DNA of 64,000 bases, from the NCBI RefSeq assembly GCF_029203305.1, contig NC_089464.1:806001-870000 (forward strand), in the 5' to 3' direction. A model generated the notes under the pieces. The model did not search any database, was not told the DNA's origin, and saw only the letters and a list, made by a program, of their open reading frames with translations. Every line of letters starts with the position of its first letter. Position 1 is the first letter of the stretch. Positions 30,676 to 40,706 of the stretch are shown here, piece after piece. This stretch comes from Yamadazyma tenuis. Taxonomy: Eukaryota; Ascomycota; Pichiomycetes; Serinales; Debaryomycetaceae. The translations under genes were made by a program, and so were the position numbers.

Positions 30676-32895
30676 CTACAATTTCGCATCTCCACTGATA
30701 GGGCCCTCTTTATACATCAGCGACAAGACATCAGAGAAGAACTTCTTTGCAATGGGTCTTTTTACCTTCATGGTTGGAGTTACGACGTCTCTTTCTAATG
30801 TTAAAGGCTCAAACTCGATATAAGCGTTCTTGATCTTTTGGAACCCTTTCAATTGGGGAACAGACTTGTTAAGAAAGCTTAGTAAAGTACGTTTGTTATT
30901 CTTTTCATTGATGAGCTTCAAAAGGGCCTCATCTGTCAATGACGTTAATTGCTTGGGTGAAAGCTTACATTGCTTTGCCAAAAATTCGATCTGACTGGCC
31001 TTATCAATACCTAAAACAGCCACCAAATAGTCCTTTAAAGAATCACCATGGATGAACATTTGACTCAAAATAGGGTTATTAGATTGATAGTTATTTTCGA
31101 TACTTTCTGGAGCAATATACTCTCCTTGGGCCAATTTGAAAAAGTTCTTGACTCTATCAATGATGGTGATCTTTCCATCTACAGCATCAATCCTGGCGAC
31201 ATCACCAGTATGGAACCACCCTTCACTGTCAAGTGCTTTTGCTGTTTCTTCAGGATCCTTGTAATATCCTTTGAAAATTTGGCTGCCTCTAATTAACAAT
31301 TCACCTCTTGGACCTCCTTCATCTTGCAAGGTGTAATTCATTTCTGGGATTTCTCTAATTTGAATTTCGGTGTTTCCAGCTGTACAACCAGAACTTCCAG
31401 GATTAGCTTCAAAGGGACGGCTTAAACACATACCAGCAAAAGTCTCGGTACAACCATAGCCCTGACTAACACCAATCTGCAAACTGGCCTTCAAGAATCT
31501 TACAGTTTCAGGGTCAATTGGAGCAGAACCTGTGATGACGTAATTAATATTGTCAAAACCAAACTGGGTTTTGATTTTATTGATAATTAACTTATCAAGA
31601 ATCAACCTTCTACCTTCATTGCCATCAGCATGACATTGGTCGTCCATTTTCGAGTTAAACAAATTAGTAAAAATCGATTTCTTGAAGTCCGAGAAATTAG
31701 GATTGTTAATGGTGTTACTCTTGATAACTGCTTCGAATTTATTTAATATTCTTGGAACAAGAGAGATTCTTGTTGGTTTAGCCAATTTCAAATCTTCAAT
31801 TAAAGTCAATGGTGTGTAGTTCAACTGAGGCATCACTAGACAAGCCCCAGTTGCCATGGTGATCAATGCAGTTTCTCTCTCAAATATATGAGCATAAGGC
31901 AAGAATGAAAACGCATCAGGGGTGGAAAGTACCTGAGGAAGAAGGAAACTCAAAGTACTACCAGCATTTTCCTGGGTGAGACAAACACCTTTAGGGTTAG
32001 AACCAGTAGTTCCCGAAGTGAAACTAATAGTGTACATCGTCGATGCATTAGGGGGAAGATTTTCCAAAGGGAAAAGTCTACCAAGTCCCATAACTTGGTC
32101 AAAGTCAAACACTTTAATTTGGGACTTCTCACCCAATTCCACAAGAGGACGGTCCTCAATAAATAATGGGTCCATTGACACAATGGAGATAAGGGGAGCC
32201 AATTCCTTGGGGAATTTGCGCTTCAAATCAATCAACCCTCTGACATGCTGTTTAGAACAAACAACGATTGGAGATTGGGTCAAACTTAAGATAAATTCAG
32301 AAGCACTTTCTCCCAAGGTATCGTACAAGGCGGTGTCGGTAATGGCAAAACTTGCACAGGCCAAGTCGGTCACAATCCATTCGTATCTGTTGCTCGAATA
32401 TAAGGTAACAACAAAGGAATGGTTGTCACAATCGTAAGTTTTGTAGTCCAGGACGTGGTTATCAATCTTGCGATGGGATTCATGAACCTGAGAGTTCTTG
32501 AATGGATTATTTTGCAACAGGTAAAGGATACCAGCTCCTAGATCATTCTTCATTTGCTGCACTTCCGCAAAACTAATAGGCTTGTAGACGTCTTCAGACT
32601 TTCCCAGTTTGTAGTCATAAGGCCGGTACTTGAAACAAGGAGAATCGGGAACCTGGGAGACAATATCCTCAAAAATATCATGGACAGTCTCTAAACCTTC
32701 CAACAAAAATGTCTTGATTCTCTTCACCGTTTTTTTATTCCGGTAGATTGGGGAGAGGCCTTCGGATTGAGTTCCTTCCACCGGGACCGCCTTATACACA
32801 TCATTGTCAAATGGGAAATATCTGCGGTAGAGTTCTAAAGTGGGCAACTTCTCAGGATTTTCCAACACGAAAGGAGATGAGTCAGGTGCCAACAT
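30676..32895 (-). CDS. FAA2: Peroxisomal acyl-CoA synthetase, Faa2-like
   Basis: 739 residues, like S. cerevisiae Faa2 (744). It activates medium to long fatty acids with ATP and CoA for beta-oxidation. The AMP-binding signature is at 291-304 (SFTSGTTGSNPKGV) with one residue more than the usual TTGxPKG spacing. Further motifs are YAHIFERE, NYVITGSAP, QGYGCTETFAG and the ligase motif GWFHTGDVARID, with the catalytic lysine region near KVKRPIAKKFF. The C-terminus GDAKL ends in AKL, a PTS1 variant, so a peroxisomal matrix location is likely. I saw no in-frame CTG in the parts I read. CTG-clade yeasts have several FAA2 copies, so one-to-one orthology is not certain. Confidence 0.9.
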   Translation of the reverse strand: MLAPDSSPFVLENPEKLPTLELYRRYFPFDNDVYKAVPVEGTQSEGLSPIYRNKKTVKRIKTFLLEGLETVHDIFEDIVSQVPDSPCFKYRPYDYKLGKSEDVYKPISFAEVQQMKNDLGAGILYLLQNNPFKNSQVHESHRKIDNHVLDYKTYDCDNHSFVVTLYSSNRYEWIVTDLACASFAITDTALYDTLGESASEFILSLTQSPIVVCSKQHVRGLIDLKRKFPKELAPLISIVSMDPLFIEDRPLVELGEKSQIKVFDFDQVMGLGRLFPLENLPPNASTMYTISFTSGTTGSNPKGVCLTQENAGSTLSFLLPQVLSTPDAFSFLPYAHIFERETALITMATGACLVMPQLNYTPLTLIEDLKLAKPTRISLVPRILNKFEAVIKSNTINNPNFSDFKKSIFTNLFNSKMDDQCHADGNEGRRLILDKLIINKIKTQFGFDNINYVITGSAPIDPETVRFLKASLQIGVSQGYGCTETFAGMCLSRPFEANPGSSGCTAGNTEIQIREIPEMNYTLQDEGGPRGELLIRGSQIFKGYYKDPEETAKALDSEGWFHTGDVARIDAVDGKITIIDRVKNFFKLAQGEYIAPESIENNYQSNNPILSQMFIHGDSLKDYLVAVLGIDKASQIEFLAKQCKLSPKQLTSLTDEALLKLINEKNNKRTLLSFLNKSVPQLKGFQKIKNAYIEFEPLTLERDVVTPTMKVKRPIAKKFFSDVLSLMYKEGPISGDAKL

Positions 32896-33122
32896 TCTAT
32901 AATATGAATAAAAAAATTGGTTCCGAGGACAAATGAGAGTTTAAATAGTCCGCGCTTTTCATGGGGAATGAATTAAGTTTACCCATCGGTAACAGTTTTT
33001 CCCCACATTAGCAAACATGCCCCACTGGCTGCAGAGCTTTTATTGTTTGCACCTTGATTGATCACAACCTGAAACTTGAGGGTGTTAAAACCAATTTTAT
33101 ATTAGTATATTATACACTGTTT

Positions 33123-34949
33123 TTATTTCCCAAGAAAGAACTTTAACCCGCCAGAGTAATCTGTCTTATACATACTCAAGTCGAAGAACTCTAGCTTGTT
33201 TTTAGACTTTTCGTCCCTGCAAGCGAAGAACTTTTCAAATTCTCCGGAATTTTTCAACTTGTGGAACGTGTGCTTTTCTTCATTGATATCTCCAAAAAAC
33301 TTTAAGGCAAACTCGTAATTCCATAATTGTATGTCATTATAAGATCTTGTTTCCCCCTTGATGGCTCTTTCAATGGTATACCCTTCATTGTTCATCAAGA
33401 AAATTTGTGGAGTGCTCACATTAAATCTTAAGAACGTAGACAATTCCTGGATGGTCATTTGGGCTGAACCGTCACCAAGAAATAAGGTTACTCTTCTGTC
33501 ACTGCCAAGATCCTTCAATGCTAAGCAGACACCTAGGGTAGCCGGTAAAGCATATCCAATGGACGCATAATATGAGTTGTAGATCAATCTATTGTTTTTT
33601 CTTAGGGTCAAGTTAGGCAAGTCGAATGAGAAGGAAGATACCTCACATAGGATAATATCATTTGGGCGAAGGTTGTGGTTGGCAAAGTTGAACAATTTGT
33701 TCAGACTGATTCTCATATCCTGGGTATCATTGTCAGGATATTCAGTTACTTTGTTGCGGTTAAATTTTGGGATGTTGTCCATTTGTCTGAGCTTCGTCAC
33801 ATCAAGCTTATCACTGACGTTTTGAATTAAGTCATTTAAACAGAAATTCCTAAGCCCATTCTTTTGGTTCTTGATGAAAATAACTTCATCGTTGATCTTG
33901 ACGTAGTCAGGATTGATTAAAATTACATCCCTTATGTTCTTATAGTGTTCAAGTCCGTTGTACAATCCATTAGTTTCAAAATTGGTGTAACCGAACACTA
34001 TCAACAAATCCGTCTTATTCTGGAAATTGTCAGCGACATCTGGGAATGCACTAGGGTATATACCAACAAAATTATCCAAAGTCTCGTCAATACACTTACC
34101 AATTCTGCTAGCATATAATCTAACCAGCTTGTTGTTCTTGAGCTTATCGATTAAACCATTGAAACTGTCATACGCATGGAACTTGTAAATCAAGTCATCA
34201 CTCTGAATGATTGGCGACTCGGCCTGGTATAAATAGGTTAAGATTTTATCAGACAACGTGTTTAACCTATACCTTGACTCGATATTTTCAGGATCGTATT
34301 CCTTGTAATGAAAAGGTATCTCCAATCTTGAAGCGGGAACCAAAATGTCTGGCAAGTCAGAAGGGACGTATAGGTAACCGGGCCTTGATTCTCTCAAGAT
34401 ACTTTTGATGACATTGTCAATCTTATCGAAGTTATCACCATTGAACAAACCTTTGTGAGTCAAAGATTCAGTGCAAATAGAGATCGGTTCACTCATTTTG
34501 CTAAAGACATGACAGTCGGGCTTGGACAAGGGGTCTTTCGACTGAACCAAGTGGTGCCAATTTTGAAAGTCATCAATCAGGGCATCATTATTAACCTTTT
34601 CTTTGCCAGTTGCAACACTTCCGACGATGTGCAAAACAGGAACGAATTCAGAAAACGCACTGGAAACCCCATTTAAAGCAGACAATTCACCCACTCCTAA
34701 AGTGGTGATCATAACGGCAAAAGTGTCGATAATCCTGGAGTACCCGTCACTACAGTAGGCAGCATTTAACTCATTACAATTCCCAATAAAAGTAACACCT
34801 TTATCAAGAACCGAGTCTTTATACAAGTATTCCATCAAGTTAAGATTGTAGTCACCTGGCACCCCAAAGATGGATTTTAATTTGGGGTTCGCCTGAAGAA
34901 TTCTCAAAAACACGTATTCCCCCAAGGGGATTCTATCAGTAACAGTCAT
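33123..34949 (-). CDS. ARO10: Phenylpyruvate / 2-oxo acid decarboxylase
   Basis: 608 residues from MTVTDRI at 34949; the seven upstream codons begin with TTG. It is thiamine-diphosphate dependent and decarboxylates phenylpyruvate and related keto acids in the Ehrlich pathway to fusel alcohols. Activating glutamate is Glu60 in NCNELNAAYCSDGYSR. The ThDP motif starts at GDG 492-494 and ends in NNEGYTIE. The protein is longer and more divergent than pyruvate decarboxylase (about 563 residues) and lacks the PDC HH motif context (NWHHLV is present instead near 115), which favours Aro10 over Pdc. Confidence 0.9.
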   Translation of the reverse strand: MTVTDRIPLGEYVFLRILQANPKLKSIFGVPGDYNLNLMEYLYKDSVLDKGVTFIGNCNELNAAYCSDGYSRIIDTFAVMITTLGVGELSALNGVSSAFSEFVPVLHIVGSVATGKEKVNNDALIDDFQNWHHLVQSKDPLSKPDCHVFSKMSEPISICTESLTHKGLFNGDNFDKIDNVIKSILRESRPGYLYVPSDLPDILVPASRLEIPFHYKEYDPENIESRYRLNTLSDKILTYLYQAESPIIQSDDLIYKFHAYDSFNGLIDKLKNNKLVRLYASRIGKCIDETLDNFVGIYPSAFPDVADNFQNKTDLLIVFGYTNFETNGLYNGLEHYKNIRDVILINPDYVKINDEVIFIKNQKNGLRNFCLNDLIQNVSDKLDVTKLRQMDNIPKFNRNKVTEYPDNDTQDMRISLNKLFNFANHNLRPNDIILCEVSSFSFDLPNLTLRKNNRLIYNSYYASIGYALPATLGVCLALKDLGSDRRVTLFLGDGSAQMTIQELSTFLRFNVSTPQIFLMNNEGYTIERAIKGETRSYNDIQLWNYEFALKFFGDINEEKHTFHKLKNSGEFEKFFACRDEKSKNKLEFFDLSMYKTDYSGGLKFFLGK

Positions 34950-35200
34950 TATTGGCAAGGAAGGCACCAAAAATCAGGAGGTATTTTGCATATTTATAAT
35001 GCAAAATTATCACCACGCTAAAACACGCATAAACACGCATAATCGCGGGTAGCGGCAAATCACGGCACCGGTATTAACTGGGAGAATTTAACTATCTGTG
35101 GCTCACCCAACCACTACAGCCCAGATGCACCCCGGGCTCAGCAATCCATCGACACCCTTGTTGAACACTTCAAGACCAAATGGGTTGAAAATTAACAGTC

Positions 35201-36022
35201 TTACGAACAGTCATGGATTAGACCAAGAGTCTGCTGAAGCAAATCTGCATCATATTGCCCATTGATCCAGTCAAGTGATTCTCGCTCTATCTCAACGTAC
35301 AGGTAGTTTTGGGAGTTGGTAAAGTTGAAGTTGAAGTCATCCACGTTCACAGCCCCAGAAAACTTGACATTCATACAGTTTTCCATTATCACGTTTGTAG
35401 TGATATCAGATACAACCAATGAGTTTGTGATGTTGTGGAGCCGGAGCTGATGACAATTGGCAAGTACAATGCAGTTGGTTAGGCCAGTTGCCGAGATGGT
35501 TCCATCGATATCAAATCGTAATATTGAGTTGGCGCCTGTTTGTAAGTTCACAGACGAACTGTTTTTGTGGTTGAGAACAATACACCGTTCAAATTGTTTG
35601 AGCAACAAGTGGTTGACAGGACTTTGTATTTCAATCCGTTGGTCAAATATGTTTTCCATATAAGGCTTTGGTCCCACTTGTATATTGAGGTTCTTGGTTG
35701 GAGAGTTGTCGGTTTGTAGAATTATGGGAGCACCCTTAAATTTGAACTTGGAGGTATCCATCAGGCTTTTCTTGGCTTCTAATAGTCTGGACAAGGAGTT
35801 GATGAGTTCTCGAGTCTTTTGCTTATCGTAGTTTGTCATCTGTTGTGAGGTCTCCAGGACTTGGTCATCAAGAATCCTCAAGCTGGTTGTAGCGCTAGCT
35901 ATATCCAGGCGTGTTTGGGCATTCAAAACATCTTGCTTAATGTCTATTATGTTAGTAACTTGTTGGATTTGTTTATAGGCTCTTCAAAACGTACCTTTAT
36001 AATATCTAGTTATGTGGTTCAT
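35201..36022 (-). CDS. CIN2: Tubulin-folding cofactor C homologue (spliced)
   Basis: Exons are 35995-36022 and 35201-35943, giving 256 residues starting MNHITRYYKDIKQDVLNAQTRL. The unspliced frame begins at TTG. The N-terminal half is helical. The C-terminal beta-helix TBCC/C-CAP domain lies at about 110-230 (FERCIVLNHK, TGLTNCIVLANCHQLRLHN, ITTNVIMENC, FNFTNSQNYLYVEIE). Cin2 acts as GAP for Cin4 and helps form alpha/beta-tubulin dimers; its loss alters benomyl sensitivity. S. cerevisiae CIN2 also carries a 5' intron, as I recall. Divergence outside the TBCC domain is normal for the family. Confidence 0.86.
35944..35994 (-). other. CIN2 intron
   Basis: Minus strand: GTACGT donor, TACTAAC branch site, then ATAATAG acceptor only seven bases after the branch box. 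Length 51. Codon 10 is split (G|AC). The join keeps frame with a sensible helix. Confidence 0.87.
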
Positions 36023-36106
36023 AAGTCTAATAAGTAGGTGCGAATTTTACGGATTTTGAAAATCTTAAACTTATTTCTATGACTAAATGTTTAACAACTA
36101 ATATTC

Positions 36107-38965
36107 TCATTGGGTTCTAGTGAGACGGGTTCTACCAACCAAATTATCAGCAATATCTCTGACTCTAGCCCAATGAATTTTCTTTGGCATTCTTCTACCT
36201 AATTCGGTTTCAAAGTCGTACAAGTACCTGATCGATGAGAACTTAATATGCGATGACTTAATACCCAACACAGCAGCTGTTGCGCTTATAGTCTTATCAT
36301 CAAAGGGGAAGTCTGAACTGTACTTATAAGGAGCAATAGTGTCGGTGTGTTCTTCGATGAACTGCACGGCCCTTATAGCCAATCTAGCAGCTCTGGTTCT
36401 ATCAATTGGTGAAGGTAAACCACCTTGTTGAACATGACCAGGAATGGCGGTTTTGGTATCGAATTTACCATCGGCTTCTTCATTGATGATGTCTGCCAAA
36501 ACTTGAGAAGTTAAAGTTTTGGATGCGTTGGAGCTCTTCAAGATCAATTTCCCAGCCTTAGCCAAGCCCTTTTCACTGGCAAATGATTCTTTTAAAGCTC
36601 TAATATCCAATTCCAATTGACTCAATTCAATACCTTCCTCAGGAACGTATGAAGCTTGGGCTCCGGTAGTCAAGGATGCAAAGGTAGCAATATAACCGGA
36701 GTTACCACCTTGAACTTCAATCACAAAAGCTCTTTCTCTGGTGGCAGAAGCAGATTGTTTGATGACATCACAGTATTCAGTCAAGGCATTTAAGCATGTA
36801 TCGGCACCAAGTGAGTATTCAGTACCTGGTACATTGTTGGAGATGGTAGCTGGAACCAAGACCATTGGAATTCTAAAGGCCGGGTACGACATCCTAGCTT
36901 TCTCCAATTCGTTCAAAGAAGCAAATGCTTCAAAGCCTCCCACCAAAATTAACCCATCAAACTTATACTTTTCAAAGTAATATGCAATCATTCCAATATC
37001 GGTTTCTTCAGGGGTGTTTCTATTAGTACCGATTTCAGATCCTCCAATCGAGTTCCAACCTTCGATTTCTAACCAGTCAATCAGTCTTACTGATTCGTGT
37101 CTGGCTAAACCTGAGAATCCGTTGTGGATGGCATAAGGAGTATGACCCTGTGACATACAGTAGGTAGCCATAGCATACACAGCACTATTCATACCACCAG
37201 CAGGCGCTCCCACGTTGATAATGGCGATTTTCTTTCTCTTTTCAACTGGTAAAACAGGTTCATTGTGATCAGCCGAGTTCATGGCCATGAAATTCAGTAA
37301 ATGCTCAATGAACTCAGAATCTCTTAATGACATGGCCTTATCGAACTCTTTGGCTTCGATAGCTGTGGCAACAGACTTGGTGATTCTGACTGCATCCACA
37401 AGAGACTTTCTTACAATCTTATTCTCATCAATTGCAATCAAAGGAGATGGAGTGTCAGGAGTACATTCCAAGACTGCTTCCACTGCTTCCACCCCTTGTA
37501 AAGTAGCGAGGATCCGGTCAAATGCAACAGCAGTACCACCTCTTTGAACATGGCCCAAAGTGGTGACCCTAGTATCAAGGCCAAGTTCACTTACCAACAC
37601 ATCTTTCACTGCTTCACAAGAAATTGGTTCCAAGTCGTTGGTAATTGCTCCTTCAGCAACAATCACAATACTCTTTCTCTTTCCTCTACCTCTGTGATCA
37701 GACACAATCTTACACATTTGCTCTTTCCAATCCTTGGAAGAAGCCGGCTTTTCAGGAATCAAAATGTAGTCAGCAGCAGTTGCAATACCTGCCATTAAAG
37801 CCAACCATCCACAATGCCTTCCCATAACTTCAATCACAAAGGCTCTAGAGTGAGAGTTAGCCGTAGCATCAATATAGTCAATAGCTTGACAAATTCTTGC
37901 CAATGAGGAGTATGCTCCAATAGTGGCATCAGTGGTGGCCATATCATTGTCAATAGAACCCACAGTTCCACAAATGTTCAAATGCTTGTAAGAATTATAC
38001 TGTTCTTCGTCGATCCTGTTGGTATCCCTCAATTCTTGAATCAAAGAAGGCCACTCGGCTCTGAAAACATCAGCCCCAGTCAAAGAACCATCACCCCCAC
38101 AGACAATCAAGGCATCGATACCAGCTTCTATCAAATTTTTACAAGCTTGTAATCTACCGGGTCTTTCTCTAAATTCCATACACCGAGCAGTTCCAATATT
38201 AGTACCACCATCACTCAAGTATCCTCTGACGTCTTCCCAGTTCAATTCACGAATGTATTCAGGACCACCTTTGACCAAACCTTCGTAGCCTTCCATAATA
38301 GCGAACGCTTTACATCCTCTGTAGATGGCAGCTCTAATAATGGCTCTTACATTAGCATTCATACCAGGGGCATCACCACCCGACGTCATTACGGCAACGT
38401 TTCTTCTCTTTCCAGCGGTAAGACCCGCAGTGCCCGCCAAGTTGGTATTGGAGATCGAGTGGGACATAGTACTGGAGGTAGAAAGGTGATCTAAAGGAGT
38501 CAACTTTGCGACTTTTGGAACAGTGGATAGGGGATTACCTGTCAAGGTAAAACCAATTACCTTTCCTAGAGGATCCACTGTGAAACATTCGTTAGGGAAC
38601 AACTCGTTTGGAGAAATTTGTACAGGTTTCTTCCACAATTGAAGGTTTTTAATCAAGTCATTTAAATTGATACACTGTAAGATGAACAATGATTCAACAG
38701 CTCTAAGATCAACTGATTTGGCCTTTTCAGTCAAGGTTTTGATGGATTCAGCAATCACGGAAGGGGAATCGGCATATTCGGGACGTACCACCACTTCAAT
38801 GGATAGCTTTCCATTCTCAGAAACCAAATAAACACAAGATTCCTTACGAGAATGAACCCCGAAGCCGACACAAGCAGTGTAAAAATCCACACATTGCTTC
38901 AAGTAATCTTGATTAGGAACATAGAAGCTGAAAGATGAAGATCCAATAATGGAAGGGGCCGTCAT
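36107..38965 (-). CDS. PFK2: 6-phosphofructokinase beta subunit
   Basis: 952 residues (S. cerevisiae Pfk2 959). It phosphorylates fructose-6-phosphate, the committed step of glycolysis, in an alpha4-beta4 octamer. The N-terminal 180 residues are the yeast-specific glyoxalase-like extension (FYVPNQDYLKQCVDFYTACVG). The catalytic half has MTSGGDAPGMN, GGTNIGTARC, CGGDGSLTGAD, GSIDNDM and GHVQRGGT. The C-terminal regulatory half repeats the fold (NVGAPAGGMNSAV, GGSEIGTNR, GHVQQGGLPSPIDR). The NADHNEP-type linker (SADHNEPVLPVEKR) is beta-like. The residues fit Pfk2 rather than Pfk1. Confidence 0.94.
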   Translation of the reverse strand: MTAPSIIGSSSFSFYVPNQDYLKQCVDFYTACVGFGVHSRKESCVYLVSENGKLSIEVVVRPEYADSPSVIAESIKTLTEKAKSVDLRAVESLFILQCINLNDLIKNLQLWKKPVQISPNELFPNECFTVDPLGKVIGFTLTGNPLSTVPKVAKLTPLDHLSTSSTMSHSISNTNLAGTAGLTAGKRRNVAVMTSGGDAPGMNANVRAIIRAAIYRGCKAFAIMEGYEGLVKGGPEYIRELNWEDVRGYLSDGGTNIGTARCMEFRERPGRLQACKNLIEAGIDALIVCGGDGSLTGADVFRAEWPSLIQELRDTNRIDEEQYNSYKHLNICGTVGSIDNDMATTDATIGAYSSLARICQAIDYIDATANSHSRAFVIEVMGRHCGWLALMAGIATAADYILIPEKPASSKDWKEQMCKIVSDHRGRGKRKSIVIVAEGAITNDLEPISCEAVKDVLVSELGLDTRVTTLGHVQRGGTAVAFDRILATLQGVEAVEAVLECTPDTPSPLIAIDENKIVRKSLVDAVRITKSVATAIEAKEFDKAMSLRDSEFIEHLLNFMAMNSADHNEPVLPVEKRKKIAIINVGAPAGGMNSAVYAMATYCMSQGHTPYAIHNGFSGLARHESVRLIDWLEIEGWNSIGGSEIGTNRNTPEETDIGMIAYYFEKYKFDGLILVGGFEAFASLNELEKARMSYPAFRIPMVLVPATISNNVPGTEYSLGADTCLNALTEYCDVIKQSASATRERAFVIEVQGGNSGYIATFASLTTGAQASYVPEEGIELSQLELDIRALKESFASEKGLAKAGKLILKSSNASKTLTSQVLADIINEEADGKFDTKTAIPGHVQQGGLPSPIDRTRAARLAIRAVQFIEEHTDTIAPYKYSSDFPFDDKTISATAAVLGIKSSHIKFSSIRYLYDFETELGRRMPKKIHWARVRDIADNLVGRTRLTRTQ

Positions 38966-39454
38966 CGTTCAGTTGCAATGTATTGTAAAATATAGAATAA
39001 TTGGGGCAGTCAAAGGGAAAGGTTAGGATTTAATAGTTGAGAGAATCGCTGATTTTACATCACCTGCTGAAATGCAAATTCGCAGTTGATGTCGGACTAC
39101 TGACGTGCGAGGCGACATTTCTTCATGAGCTGCTCCGGTTCCAAGATTGAGATTACATCGGGTGGTTGTAATTAACCCGAATAACCATAACTTTGAAGAA
39201 GCTGGTGGTATGCTTGAAGTCGGGATGGTTATTTGGGAGTTCCAAATTCTGGTATGAAATATACCGCGGGTTTGGGTCGCTTCGAGTCTCATGCTCGCTT
39301 GCTCTCGGCCTATAGCCAAGCTAGTCTCACGTAAATCTCAGAGTGTTCCCCAACCACATTTCTCAAAATTTTCACGAAATTTTTTTGCTTCTTCCAGTTA
39401 GATTTCAGCAAGTTCAGAACTTATTGTAAATAGTGTACAAAAAAAGGCCCACCA
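38966..39454. other. Divergent promoter region PFK2/TOM40
   Basis: 489 bases between divergent start codons. No E-box CACGTG was seen. CTTCTT and TTTTT tracts precede TOM40. Confidence 0.5.
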
Positions 39455-40615
39455 ATGTCTGAACAAACTAGCACAATTCCAACCTCCTTCGGAGACTTGA
39501 ACAAAGGAGTGTCCACATTGCCAAGCAACACTGTTCAAGAAACCACTGGTCCTTTGAACCCTTTTTACCAATATATAAATGATGTGTACACCACTATTGG
39601 CGAACACAGGAAATCATTGGGTTTGGTCAACCCTGGTACCATCGAAAACATAAACAAGGAAGTCAGTCGTGATGTTTTCTTGAACCAATATTTTTTCACC
39701 GGTTTAAGAGCTGACTTAAACAAGGCTTTCTCCATGTTCCCCGTTTTCCAGACTTCTCATACATTATCCATGGGTTCTCAAGTCTTACCAGCCTATGCTT
39801 TCTCCGCCTTGTACTATGGGGAAAAGACCTTCATGCAAGGTAATATCGATAACGATTTATCTTTCAGTGGTAGAATCAACTATGGTTGGAATGCCAATAA
39901 CGTTTCCAAATTGACATTGCAATTAGCCAATGGTCAACCAGCTATGGTTCAATTGGAACAAGATTACCAAGCTGGTGATTTCTCGGTTAACTTCAAGACT
40001 TTGAACCCTTCTTTCTTGAACGATGGATTCACTGGTTTGGCCGTTGCTTCTTTATTACAGTCGTTGTCTAAGAAATTATCGGTGGGTGTTGAGTCTAGTT
40101 ATACTAAACAGCCGGGTGCTCCAGTCCCCGAAAGTGCCATTTCTTACTACGCCAGATACAACAATGGTAACTGGATCTTTTCTGGTCAATTGTTGGCCCA
40201 AGGTGCTCTTATTGCTAGTTTCTGGAGAAAGGTCACCGACAAGGTTGAAGCCGGTGTGGAAACCCAAGTGTCTGCTACCATGAGACCAATCACCGACAAC
40301 TTCAGCGGAACTCCAATTGGTATGGAACCAGTTATCGAAGGTCAAACTACTGTTGGTGCCAAATACGAGTACAGACAATCTGTTTACAGAGGTCAAATAG
40401 ACTCCACTGGTAAAGTTGGCGTGTTTATGGAGAAGAGAGTGTTGCCAACCATTGCCCTTTTGTTCTCTGGTGAAATCGACCACGCTAAAAACAATTCCAG
40501 AATCGGAGTTGGTTTGCAATTCGAATCTGCTGGTAATGAACAAATAATGATGATGCAACAAGGCTTGGTTGACGCCAATGGTAACCCAGTTCCAGGTGCT
40601 CCTCAAGTTGCTTAA
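39455..40615 (+). CDS. TOM40: Mitochondrial outer membrane import channel Tom40
   Basis: 386 residues (S. cerevisiae 387). The beta-barrel pore of the TOM complex, through which almost all nuclear-encoded mitochondrial precursors pass. A soluble N-terminal segment (residues 1-65) includes NPGTIENINKEVSRDVFLN. Amphipathic strands follow: GRINYGWNANNVSKLTLQLA, FKTLNPSFLNDGFTGLAVASL, and the C-terminal sorting strand SRIGVGLQFESA. Start context is ACCAATG. I read the whole frame and found no CTG codon, which fits a highly expressed CTG-clade gene. Confidence 0.96.
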   Translation: MSEQTSTIPTSFGDLNKGVSTLPSNTVQETTGPLNPFYQYINDVYTTIGEHRKSLGLVNPGTIENINKEVSRDVFLNQYFFTGLRADLNKAFSMFPVFQTSHTLSMGSQVLPAYAFSALYYGEKTFMQGNIDNDLSFSGRINYGWNANNVSKLTLQLANGQPAMVQLEQDYQAGDFSVNFKTLNPSFLNDGFTGLAVASLLQSLSKKLSVGVESSYTKQPGAPVPESAISYYARYNNGNWIFSGQLLAQGALIASFWRKVTDKVEAGVETQVSATMRPITDNFSGTPIGMEPVIEGQTTVGAKYEYRQSVYRGQIDSTGKVGVFMEKRVLPTIALLFSGEIDHAKNNSRIGVGLQFESAGNEQIMMMQQGLVDANGNPVPGAPQVA

Positions 40616-40706
40616 ATAAGGAAATAAACTTTCATTAGATTATTACATTGTACATATACATTCCGCCCTTCATCACTTCATTATATTTATGTCTTGTATG
40701 AGTAAA

